The position numbers were made by a program, and so were the translations under genes. From Saprospiraceae bacterium (GTDB lineage Bacteria; Bacteroidota; Bacteroidia; Chitinophagales; Saprospiraceae), in contig JAHBTW010000001.1 of NCBI GenBank assembly GCA_019638385.1, positions 248,001 through 312,000 of the forward strand: 64,000 nt of DNA. The letters run 5' to 3'. Of the stretch, positions 9,074 to 17,337 are shown piece after piece. Numbering within the stretch: the stretch's first letter is position 1; each line of letters starts with the position of its first letter. Under the pieces are notes generated by a model. It was not told the DNA's origin and searched no databases. It saw nothing but the letters and a program-made list of their open reading frames with translations.

Positions 9074-9104
9074 TTTGATTTATTGCGGCAAAGGAATATA
9101 TTTG
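9074..9104 (+). promoter_or_regulatory. Consensus Bacteroidota promoter for the T9SS metalloprotease
   Basis: TTTG (9074-9077), exactly 19 bases, then TATATTTG (9097-9104). Both boxes match consensus. Transcription should start near 9111, giving a leader of about 80 bases to the ATG at 9191. This promoter supports 9191 rather than GTG 9288 as the natural start. Confidence 0.7.
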
Positions 9105-9190
9105 CATCCAATGCCGTCAATTGAGCGCCATTAAACGCTGAATCGGCAGGGAACTCAACCTTTTTTTCTTAACCTTTCAACCTTTTAACT

Positions 9191-11615
9191 ATGAAAAATC
9201 AATTCCTCCCCCCCCCCCAACAATGTAATTACGAAAAACCTGCGATTACTGTATCTTTTTAAGATAGCATGCAGGCAACTCATTACAGTGCTGATGCTCT
9301 TGATTTTAATCTACCCGAAAGCCGCCTCACAAGTAGAAGAATGTGGTATGAAAGCAGAGGAACTTCTTCAAGATTGGACCGCTCCTTCCTTCCAATATCT
9401 CCGTAGCGACCCACCTCAAGTGTATGATATTCCCATCCATGTGTACATTTTCCATGATGACAATGGAGCACCTCCCTATACATTGGCATTAGAGAAATTC
9501 ACGCGCGGTGCGGCCTTCGCCAACCAAACTTTCCCGGAGGAATTCAATTTTTATATTTGCAAAGTGGATATTATCAATAATACATTCTACCATTCATCCA
9601 CTTCATTAACATTGTTCTCGTATTATAATTTTATTCACGACGATAACGCTGTTAATGCATACATAAGAGCAGGTGGCCAATCATTGGGAAATATTCCACA
9701 TGGAATTCTAATAGGAGAGGACGTACCACCTGTTTTTGTTGCCCATGAATTAGGTCATACCTTTGGTCTTTTGCATACTTTTGACTTTTCGATATGCCCT
9801 ACCGACGCAAGTGTCATGCTCCTGTACCCTGATGAAACATGCGTACCCTCTCCCAATTGTACACAGCACGGATGTTCTTCCCCCTGTCCACCCAATACAG
9901 ATCCGCCCAATACAGATCCTTGTGCGATTTGTAGGGGAGACAGAATTTGTGATACGCCGATGGACCCGGGAACTAGTCATTGCTCAAACAACATGTTCAC
10001 CGAAGTTCCTTGCATAGTAAACATAGGAGGTGTAAATCATACCTATACACCGGATTACCGAAACCCCATGTCTTATTATTTAACCCGTTGTTACAGAGAG
10101 CGGTTTACTGAACGACAGAAAGCCAAAATGCTGGATGTTTTATTCGAAAGGCAAGCATATCTGATAGATAACAACCTCCCTGAATGCGAAACATACAATA
10201 TAGACACCAGCATCTTTGTCGCTATTTGCGGCCATCTTGAAAAAACGGTTAACAATATTTTACCTAAAGAAACAGATGATCACTATTGGTTGCCGAATGT
10301 TAATATGAAGTTGAATAATATCACTGCCCAATCAGAAAATGAAAGAGTTTCCGATCCTGATGGTAAGTTCGTTATTATTCGCTCCAATACGGTTATACCT
10401 GAAGTGCTTTCAGATGTCAATGCTAACGTCGGTCAGTGCGAGTTTTGCCCGGAAATAGTAGATCCCTTGGAGGGAGTAACTACTTCTGATCTTATCAGGA
10501 TCCAAAAGCATATTCTAAGCATACAGCCATTGGATAAACCTTTTTCCTGGATAGCCGCTGATGTAAACAATAGCGGAACCATAAGCAATGCCGACATAAT
10601 AAAAATTCGGAGGCTTATTCTGGCCCTTGACGATCAGTTCGAAGAGGTGCCCTCTTGGCGATTATTGCCCAAATATGCGCTGGATGAACAGTGGGACTTT
10701 CTGGATGATTTTTTTGATGATCCGTTTCAGGCCGTCTGGGACTATGAGGGCGAGCAGCGAGGGTATCTGGCAGCCGGAGGAAACTCCAGCTACCTTTCCG
10801 CATTGCCGCTGCATCTGCTCAACCCTGATGTAAATAAGGAAAATACTTGGTCATTTTGGGGAATTAAGTCCGGAGATGTTAATTTCGACCACACCGACAC
10901 GGAGCCTCCTTTGAATGAGGTCAGCTTCGGACTTACTGCCGCATCGCACAATTGCCTCTCTACCAGTGAGCGCTTTACCGTGTCTGTACAAGCCGATGGT
11001 ATTGGCGAAACGGATTTTTTTATGTCCGGGTATCAGTGGGGGCTATTGTTCGATCCTGATGCAGTTGAGATTACCGGCATTTCTCAAGGCGTGCTACCGT
11101 ATTTCAGTTTGGACAACTTCAATCAGGATGCCCTCTATGCAGGAGAATTGCGCACCCTGTGGTACAGCCTGGCCGGCGATTCCATAAAATTGAAAGACGG
11201 AGACGTTCTGTTCAAGGTGCATCTCAAGGCCAAAAAATCAATTTGCGATTTAGGCGCCGATGTAGTGTTGGAAGATCAACTGTTGAAAAACGCAGTTTAT
11301 GACGAACTTGGAAAAATGGTATCTTTAGACCTGAAATTCCAGGTCGTTTCTGAAGAACGCAAGCATCGTCTGGAAGCTATTTACCCCAATCCGGGCTCCA
11401 ACGAAGTGAACCTGACTTTCAAACTGGATGAAAATGCGAACGTGGACATTTCCATCTTTGATCAGTCTAATCATCAGGTTACCCATAGCGGCTACTATCT
11501 TGCAGGAACACATACATACACGTTTACCAATACGACAAATTTGTCTCCCGGCATATTGATCTATCAGGTGCTTTTGGCCAATGAGGTGAATACCGGCATA
11601 CTCATCAAGCAATAA
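9191..11615 (+). CDS. T9SS-secreted zinc metalloprotease with dockerin- and cohesin-like modules; start out of frame across a C11 tract
   Basis: The continuous frame runs from GTG 9288 (775 residues), but this cuts the signal peptide. ATG 9191, behind a consensus promoter, is in frame only if the 11-base C tract at 9208-9218 has 10 (or 13) Cs. With 10, the product gains 32 residues and a full signal peptide ending LILIYPKAASQ. As written, translation from 9191 stops after 23 codons. The mature protein has an M43/pappalysin-like site HELGHTFGLLH (first His is residue 153 counted from GTG) and a Met-turn NPMSYY. A dockerin-like pair of calcium loops (around ADVNNSGTISNADIIKIRRL) follows, then a cohesin-like beta domain, and a T9SS type A sorting domain starting at IYPNPGSNEV. 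Likely a surface or released protease. Confidence 0.85.
9208..9218 (+). repeat. Poly-C tract (C11) in the 5' coding region
   Basis: Eleven consecutive C residues lie within codons 6-10 of the frame opened by ATG 9191. Loss of one C restores the full metalloprotease reading frame with an intact signal peptide. It is either a slippage-prone switch or a homopolymer length error. Confidence 0.85.
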
Positions 11616-11631
11616 GATTATTCATACGAAG

Positions 11632-11666
11632 GGCGCCTTCTTCACCTGTTGAAGGAGGCGCCTTTT
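11632..11666 (+). terminator. Strong intrinsic terminator after the metalloprotease
   Basis: A 13-base stem with one G-U pair (11632-11644 with 11650-11662) and outer A-T pairs, starting 16 bases after the TAA and followed by TTTT. A TTG codon at 11649 that opens the next frame lies inside this hairpin and is not a plausible start. Confidence 0.8.
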
Positions 11667-11681
11667 CCAAATTCCCAACCC

Positions 11682-14600
11682 ATGAAGAAATACTATTACC
11701 TACTCGTTCTCCTCTATTGTCAGCAAACTGTAATATTCGCACAATCCTCCTTTCCGACTTATGCAGATCAACCGGTGTGGACCTATAACGAATTCTGGTG
11801 GGGGCAACAAACACCCGACCCGCTCATCATCACCGCCACGGCTGAAATGTCTGCCTGCGGTTATAACTGGACGCAATTACGCGCTAACAAACTCGCCTAC
11901 CATGCCGATCCGACCGACTTTGCCCTTGTGGGCTATTACCGCGTGGAAGGGCAGCAGGTTTATTTTCGCAACTCGCTGGCTTGCAGCAGCCCGGAATGGC
12001 TGTTGTACGATTTTTCTCTCTCAGCCGGAGATACCACCTACTACCGGTGGACTAATTTCAACGGAGATACGACCCTGATCCCGATGACGGTTTACAGCGC
12101 GAATTATCATGATTTCGGGGGTGTTCTCCGCAAAGTGGTGTATCTGGTCGGCAATTATTTCTACACGCCCGGTTCTACCTTTAGCCTGCCCGTACACCTC
12201 ACCTATATAGAGGGCATAGGAGATCAATTGTATCCTTTTTTTAATTTATTGGATTGCCCAATCGGTCTTTGCGATGCGACTAAGATTTTAGCCTGCATGA
12301 AACAAGGGGATACCGTAAAGTATTCCACCGGCGCCACAGCCGGCTGCACCTACGACCTCACCCGCCTGCATGTAAAACACGATGTACAAGGCGGTGCGCG
12401 CGACGGCAGCAGTTGGGCCAATGCCTTTCAGCGACTGGAAGACGCCATTGCCATCGCCCGGCCCGGTGATTCTATCTGGGTGGCGCGCGGCACTTATTAC
12501 CCCACTACCGGCACAAACCGCGAAACGTACTTTGAACTCAAAAACGGCGTGGTACTCCTCGGCGGCTTCGGCGGCTTCGAAACGGAATATGAACAGCGCA
12601 CGCCGGAGGCGTATGAGACCATTCTCAGCGGCGATATCGGCACGCCCGGCGCATTTGAAGACAACAGCTACCACGTGCTCTATTGCATCGGGGCCGACAG
12701 CAGTACCTTCATAGACGGATTCACCATTCGGGGCGGCAATGCCGACGCATCGGGGGTAACCCATCGCAGCTACGGCGGCGGCATGGTCGTCATAGCCGAC
12801 GGGCCGGCTCATCCTCATGCAGCCCCCCGCATTCACAACTGCCGCTTTGAGCAAAACCGGGGCTTTTTCGGCGCAGGACTGGCTTTCAAAGGCGGCCAAA
12901 ACACCGCCGCGACAGCCGATGTGCAAAACTGCTCGTTTGAGCGCAATCGCAGCAATCTGTACGGCGGCGGCCTGCTGTGGACCGGCGCTGCGTCGCTTTC
13001 GCAGGAACAAATGTTTTCCGGCTGCACCTTTGACGACAATTACGCCCTGCTGGGCGGCGGCGGAGCGATCATGTACGTCGCATCGGGAAATTTTATTTTT
13101 GAAGATTGTTCTTTTAGCCGCGATTCCTGTGTGGACGGCGCGGGTGGCATTTACCTTTTTGACATCCCGGAAAGAAGTGAAATTACCGTCCGCAACAGCG
13201 ATTTTACTGAAAATTATGGCAATACAGGCGGCGCTATAGGAAGTACAAGCCCCGGGATTTACTCGTCATTCCGGGTTAATATTTTTGACAGTCGCTTCTT
13301 CGGTAATTTTAACAATATAGTTACAGGGGGCGCTTTATTTTTTGATATACTTGGTGATTCCACCTTTGTGCGCATTCGGGGCAGCCTGTTTGAAAACAAC
13401 GTATCGCGCTCTTCGGGCGGCGCAATGAGTGTTTTTACCGGCTCCAATCGGCATTCTAATATACACATTTCGGATTGTGTATTCAAAGGAAACCGAAGCC
13501 TCAACGTTTCTTATGGCGGCGCCTTGTACATCTGGGGACAGCTTGACGGCGGCGGCTCGCGCAGCCACAGCCTCGTAGAGAACTGCCTTTTCACGGGCAA
13601 CCGGGGCGCCATAGGGCTGACGGGCGGGCTGGGCGCTGCCGATCTGTATGTGTACAATAGCACCTTTTACAACAACGGTACGCTGCCCATAGCCAAGCCC
13701 TGGCTGGAAACTTTCAACGAAAACTTTTTTTCCCGCATCACCTTGGCTAACACGGTACTGTGGGAGCCTTCGCAGCCGCTGCGCCGCATCTTATCGAACA
13801 ACAGTTCTTTCATCAACCTGCACATGTACCGCTTGGACAACTGCCTGATCAGCGCGGCGGACTGCAACCTCACCGGAGGCGATGAGGCCTGCGGGGAGGG
13901 CATGATTTTCAACCTCGATCCCGGGTTTGTGGACAGTACCGGCGGCGATTTTCGCCCGAGGGGTTGCTCGCCGCTGCTCGATGCCGGCGGCAATCAGTGG
14001 TTGCAGGGTTTGAATCTGCCGACCGACCTCGGCGGCCTGCCGCGTATCCGGGGCGGTACGGTGGACATCGGCGCGTACGAAGGGTTGGCTTTCGGCATTC
14101 TTTCGCACGAGGTCGTCACTACGCCCACCTGTCACGATGCTGCCGACGGGGAGGTGCTCCTTGTTACGGTGGAGGAACAGCCCTACTCCGTCGCCTGGCA
14201 AAATGCCGGAGGGCAGCAGGGGACGGATTTGCAATGGCTTGCCGGTGGCGCGTACATTTTTACAGTAACCGATGAAAACGGCTGCACGGATACCCTGAGC
14301 CTGACTATAGAAGCGCCACTGGCCTTGCAGGGCGAAGTAACGGTGACGCCGGCTTCCGGTCCGGCGGCCACAGACGGAGTGGCGCTCATGGGAAACCTCA
14401 GCGGCGGCATGCCGCCCTACACGATTTCGTGGAGCAACGGCGCGGTAGCCGACGGCATAGCCGGTCTGTTGCCGGGTCACTATGCCGTGACGGTAAGCGA
14501 TCAAAATGGATGTATGTATACCCTCGAATTTACGGTTCCCTTCACGAGCGCTGCGGGCGAGGCTGTGCTGCCGGGCAGTTTCCGCATTGTGCCCAACCCC

Positions 14601-14819
14601 TCCGGCGGCAGTGCGGCGCAGTTGGTCATCAGCGGCCGCTTCGAGTGGCCGCTGCAAGTGGAGGTGTTTGATGCACTGGGCCGCCGGGTTGTCGCGCCGA
14701 TGGTGATGCGCACAGCGGTGTTGGATTTACCTGCCGGGGATTTGTTGCCGGGCCTGTACGCCGTGCTGGTCACGGATGCGCAGGGCCGCCGGGCGACGGT
14801 GAAATGGGTGCGGCGGTAG
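11682..14819 (+). CDS. T9SS-secreted right-handed beta-helix protein with SprB-type repeats
   Basis: 1045 residues from ATG 11682, which begins a clear signal peptide (MKKYYYLLVLLYCQQTVIFAQ). The open frame extends upstream only into a terminator. After an N-terminal domain (about 20-220) comes a parallel beta-helix (about 235-800) with pectate-lyase-like rungs such as FIDGFTIRGGNAD, RIHNCRFEQNRG and NNVSRSSGGAMS, as in probable surface-exposed polymorphic and 'choice-of-anchor Q' proteins. Two SprB-like repeats (GCTDTLSLTIEAP, NGAVADGIAGLLPGHYAVTV) and a T9SS sorting domain (FRIVPNPSGGSAAQL onward) finish it. Predicted cell-surface adhesin or glycan-binding protein; no catalytic residues recognised. 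The stop codon sits inside a palindromic repeat. Confidence 0.85.
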   Translation: MKKYYYLLVLLYCQQTVIFAQSSFPTYADQPVWTYNEFWWGQQTPDPLIITATAEMSACGYNWTQLRANKLAYHADPTDFALVGYYRVEGQQVYFRNSLACSSPEWLLYDFSLSAGDTTYYRWTNFNGDTTLIPMTVYSANYHDFGGVLRKVVYLVGNYFYTPGSTFSLPVHLTYIEGIGDQLYPFFNLLDCPIGLCDATKILACMKQGDTVKYSTGATAGCTYDLTRLHVKHDVQGGARDGSSWANAFQRLEDAIAIARPGDSIWVARGTYYPTTGTNRETYFELKNGVVLLGGFGGFETEYEQRTPEAYETILSGDIGTPGAFEDNSYHVLYCIGADSSTFIDGFTIRGGNADASGVTHRSYGGGMVVIADGPAHPHAAPRIHNCRFEQNRGFFGAGLAFKGGQNTAATADVQNCSFERNRSNLYGGGLLWTGAASLSQEQMFSGCTFDDNYALLGGGGAIMYVASGNFIFEDCSFSRDSCVDGAGGIYLFDIPERSEITVRNSDFTENYGNTGGAIGSTSPGIYSSFRVNIFDSRFFGNFNNIVTGGALFFDILGDSTFVRIRGSLFENNVSRSSGGAMSVFTGSNRHSNIHISDCVFKGNRSLNVSYGGALYIWGQLDGGGSRSHSLVENCLFTGNRGAIGLTGGLGAADLYVYNSTFYNNGTLPIAKPWLETFNENFFSRITLANTVLWEPSQPLRRILSNNSSFINLHMYRLDNCLISAADCNLTGGDEACGEGMIFNLDPGFVDSTGGDFRPRGCSPLLDAGGNQWLQGLNLPTDLGGLPRIRGGTVDIGAYEGLAFGILSHEVVTTPTCHDAADGEVLLVTVEEQPYSVAWQNAGGQQGTDLQWLAGGAYIFTVTDENGCTDTLSLTIEAPLALQGEVTVTPASGPAATDGVALMGNLSGGMPPYTISWSNGAVADGIAGLLPGHYAVTVSDQNGCMYTLEFTVPFTSAAGEAVLPGSFRIVPNPSGGSAAQLVISGRFEWPLQVEVFDALGRRVVAPMVMRTAVLDLPAGDLLPGLYAVLVTDAQGRRATVKWVRR

Positions 14820-14846
14820 AGGCGCAATGCATTGCGCCTCTACCGC
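14813..14846. repeat. 34-bp perfect palindrome (GTAGAGGCGCAATGC family)
   Basis: The sequence is perfectly self-complementary over 17 bases each side of the centre at 14829/14830. It begins within the last two codons of the beta-helix gene and supplies its TAG stop. Its core resembles the palindrome inside the kinase gene at 63091-63119 (GTAGAGACG...CGTCTCTAC), suggesting one dispersed family. It may also act as a bidirectional RNA hairpin. Confidence 0.85.
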
Positions 14847-15393
14847 TACCGCTTGATGGTTGAACGACCGCGCCGCCGCGTCACAGTGCAGTAAACTTTT
14901 TTACTTAACGATTGCATCGGGATTTTTACTCGCCGGGGCGGGCGCTTCGTTCCATCCCGATTTCCTTCGTCATCGGGACTTCGCTTCGCTCGTTTGCCAA
15001 TTTGCCCTTTGCTCCTTCTCATCCGCCGAAGCTCGCCTTAGCGAGCGAAGGAGGATTGCCTTTTTCCTTTTTCCTTTTTCTTTCTTTTGACACACCCTCG
15101 GAGAACGCCTTGCCCCGCGCCCAATCCACCCAATGCCACCTTCCTCCCACCTTTTCCCACCTTTGAGGCATAATTGCACTTTCTACCCGACATTGCTTTG
15201 ATTTTAGACTCACCCCGTCATGACATATCTCAAAACGGCGGGCACTGTCCTGTAAAGCCGTCGTGTTTTCCCCAAAGGAAGTTCCTATTTTGTCAAGGTT
15301 TAGCACCAAATAGATGATTTATTGCAACCTATACGATGGCGCATTGCCCAAACAGTTGCTTTGCAACGCATTGTGGAAAACTTTTTTGAAAAA
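14847..15393. other. Non-coding gap before the division cluster
   Basis: No gene is supported between the beta-helix gene and mraZ. The region has low-complexity T/C runs (15058-15090), several short hairpins including TCCCGAT...ATCGGGA near 14953-14982, and a REP-like element at 15022-15051. The promoter and candidate MraZ operator of the dcw cluster lie at its right end. Confidence 0.6.
15022..15051. repeat. REP-like hairpin with GCTCGC/GCGAGC core
   Basis: A 6-base perfect inner stem (GCTCGC, loop CTTA, GCGAGC) is extended by an imperfect outer stem (TCCGCCGAA opposite GAAGGAGGA). This layout is common to dispersed extragenic palindromes. Confidence 0.5.
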
Positions 15394-15420
15394 AAAGTGG
15401 GAAAAAGTGGTAAGATGTGT
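15394..15420 (+). promoter_or_regulatory. Candidate MraZ operator (AAAGTGG repeats)
   Basis: AAAGTGG at 15394-15400 and 15404-15410, exactly 10 bases apart, with a degenerate third unit to 15420. MraZ is known to autoregulate dcw operons through tandem GTGG-type repeats with about 10-base periodicity. These lie just upstream of the -7 box of mraZ, in the right place for repression. Assignment is inference from motif and position. Confidence 0.45.
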
Positions 15421-15431
15421 TTTGATTCCCC

Positions 15432-15439
15432 TATTTTTG
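15432..15439 (+). promoter_or_regulatory. Candidate -7 box of the mraZ/dcw operon
   Basis: TATTTTTG fits TAnnTTTG, 29 bases before the mraZ ATG. No -33 TTTG stands at the standard distance; the repeats at 15394-15420 occupy that region. Confidence 0.5.
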
Positions 15440-15468
15440 GAGTCTGATTCAACAAGAATACCAATTGT

Positions 15469-15930
15469 ATGCAATTAATGGGTGAATATGAGTGCAGGCT
15501 AGACCCGAAAGGGCGGCTGCGTTTACCCTCCGATCTGACTCATCAGCTCGGCGACAGGGAGAACCTGTCTTTTGTCATCAACCGGGGTCTTGAATCATGT
15601 CTCATGCTTTACCCGGAGCCGGTGTGGGATCGCATCTCCCGCGAAGTCAACCAGCTCAATCAGTATGTAAAAGAAAACCGCGAGTTCGTTCGCTTCTTCC
15701 ACCGGGGTGCTTCCCGGCTCGAATTAGACGGCGCCGACCGCATGCTCCTGCCGAAAAGACTGCTGGAGTGGGCCGGTATCGACAAAGACGTAATCTTGTC
15801 TGCCTACAACGACCGCATTGAAATATGGTCGAAAGACCAGTACGACGACCTTTTGGACAGCGAGCCGGCCACCTTCTCCGAATTGGCGGAAAAGGTACTC
15901 GGCGGACAAAATTCAACCAACCCGGAATGA
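15469..15930 (+). CDS. mraZ: Transcriptional regulator MraZ
   Basis: 153 residues, the family's usual size. It carries the two SpoVT/AbrB-like half-repeats with DxxxR motifs: GEYECRLDPKGRLRLPSDL at the N-terminus and LELDGADRMLLPKRLLEWAG in the middle. MraZ forms ring-shaped oligomers, binds DNA repeats ahead of its own gene and controls the division/cell-wall cluster. As first gene of the dcw cluster it overlaps rsmH by four bases (ATGA), implying translational coupling. Confidence 0.95.
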   Translation: MQLMGEYECRLDPKGRLRLPSDLTHQLGDRENLSFVINRGLESCLMLYPEPVWDRISREVNQLNQYVKENREFVRFFHRGASRLELDGADRMLLPKRLLEWAGIDKDVILSAYNDRIEIWSKDQYDDLLDSEPATFSELAEKVLGGQNSTNPE

Positions 15931-16826
15931 GTGAATACCACCTTCCGGTAATGGCGGCAGAATGTATAGAGGCCCTCGCCATTCAGCCCGACGGCATCTA
16001 TGTAGATGCCACTTTCGGCGGTGGCGGGCACGCTGCACGGATGCTCGAAGCGCTCGGCGAGAAAGGCCGGCTCTTCGGCTTCGATCAGGACCCGGACGCC
16101 GAGCGCAACGCACTCAAAGACCCCCGCTTTGTTTTTGTGGCGCACAACTTCCGCCTCCTTCGTCGCTTCCTCAAGCTGCATGGCGTTACGCAGGTGGATG
16201 GCATTCTGGCCGATCTCGGCGTATCGTCCCATCAGTTGGATGAAGCAGAACGGGGTTTCTCCTACCGTTTCGACAGCGCGTTGGACATGCGGATGAACCC
16301 TTCCGACGAGCGCAGCGCTGCCCAGGTGGTCAACACATCTTCTGCCGAAATGCTGCAAGATATTTTCAGCAAATACGGAGAAGTGCGCAATGCCCGCTCG
16401 CTGGCACAACAAATCGTGGAAGCCCGGCAAGGCCGCCCGATTCAAACCATCGGCGATTTTCTGTCCGCCATCGAACCGCTCATTCGCGGCAACCGCGCCC
16501 GCTACCTCTCGCAGGTTTTTCAGGCGCTTCGCATCGAAGTGAATGACGAGATGGGCGCATTGGCGGATTTGTTGCAACAATCATTCGAAGCGCTTCGTCC
16601 GGGTGGGCGCTTGGTGGTGATGTCGTACCACTCTTTGGAAGACCGCATCGTGAAGAATTTTCTGAAAACGGGAAATGCCGAGGGTGAAATTCAGCAGGAT
16701 TTTTACGGAAACATCTACCGCCCTTTTGATTTTCCCAAAGAAAAAATGGTGCAGGCTTCCGAAGAAGAATTGCGCCGCAACCCGCGAGCGAGAAGTGCCA
16801 AGCTGAGAGTAGGGATCAAAAGGTGA
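15927..16826 (+). CDS. rsmH: 16S rRNA (cytosine-1402-N4) methyltransferase
   Basis: 299 residues starting at ATG 15927, which overlaps the mraZ stop; a longer frame is open upstream but lies within mraZ. RsmH (MraW) methylates N4 of C1402 in the decoding centre of 16S rRNA using S-adenosylmethionine. The SAM-binding glycine loop DATFGGGGHA is near residues 27-36. Other family motifs follow: DLGVSSHQLDEAERGFSY, the RYLSQVFQALRIEVNDE helix and the late MSYHSLEDRIVKNF motif. Second gene of dcw, in its conserved position. Confidence 0.96.
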   Translation: MSEYHLPVMAAECIEALAIQPDGIYVDATFGGGGHAARMLEALGEKGRLFGFDQDPDAERNALKDPRFVFVAHNFRLLRRFLKLHGVTQVDGILADLGVSSHQLDEAERGFSYRFDSALDMRMNPSDERSAAQVVNTSSAEMLQDIFSKYGEVRNARSLAQQIVEARQGRPIQTIGDFLSAIEPLIRGNRARYLSQVFQALRIEVNDEMGALADLLQQSFEALRPGGRLVVMSYHSLEDRIVKNFLKTGNAEGEIQQDFYGNIYRPFDFPKEKMVQASEEELRRNPRARSAKLRVGIKR

Positions 16827-16913
16827 GGGTTTTAAACCGAAAAAATTTAAATTTAAAAGTCGGGGACAGCGTCCGAATCTGAAACCCGCAATGAATAACG
16901 AACAACGAAGAAA

Positions 16914-17231
16914 ATGGCCGCAAGAAAAGGAACGGGATATTACATGAGCTTTGGGTTTCTGAACTCGAATCTCATTTTGGGCAACCTCAAGATCATCGGG
17001 TTCCTGGCCTTGCTGGCTATTTTTTACATTGCCAATTCGCACTATGCAGAGCGCAACGTGCGGCGCATTCAGATGCTCCAAAAGGAAATTCACGAACTGC
17101 GCTGGCGCTACACCACCATTCAGGCCGACATCATGTACAACAGCAGGCAGTCGGCCATGGCACAGCAATTCCGCGAGCAGGGACTGCGCCCGTTGAGAGA
17201 TAAACCGAAAAAAATTCTTGTGGAACGCTGA
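16914..17231 (+). CDS. ftsL: FtsL-like cell division protein
   Basis: 105 residues: a short N-terminal cytoplasmic tail, one transmembrane helix (about 28-42, IIGFLALLAIFYIAN) and a periplasmic coiled coil (RRIQMLQKEIHELRWRYTTIQADIM). Sequence conservation in FtsL is low, but topology, size and position between rsmH and ftsI identify it. In the divisome FtsL works with FtsB and FtsQ to activate FtsWI. The 87-base spacer upstream and 106-base spacer downstream are longer than elsewhere in the cluster and contain no clear signal. Confidence 0.85.
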   Translation: MAARKGTGYYMSFGFLNSNLILGNLKIIGFLALLAIFYIANSHYAERNVRRIQMLQKEIHELRWRYTTIQADIMYNSRQSAMAQQFREQGLRPLRDKPKKILVER

Positions 17232-17337
17232 CCGCAATTTTGACCGATGAATGAACGACAACCATATGCTATGCAGAACGCGATGCCGGCTTGCCGCCTT
17301 GCTGTTGCCGGCTATCGGCAGGTAAAACCCGAATGCC

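Noticed and set aside
11649..11681. TTG at 11649 as start of the beta-helix protein.
   Set aside because: It lies inside a strong terminator hairpin and would put 11 residues ahead of a perfect signal peptide beginning at ATG 11682.
14860..15309. Short open frames on both strands in the gap before mraZ.
   Set aside because: They consist of low-complexity Ser/Phe or Lys/Arg runs created by T/C-rich and palindromic sequence.
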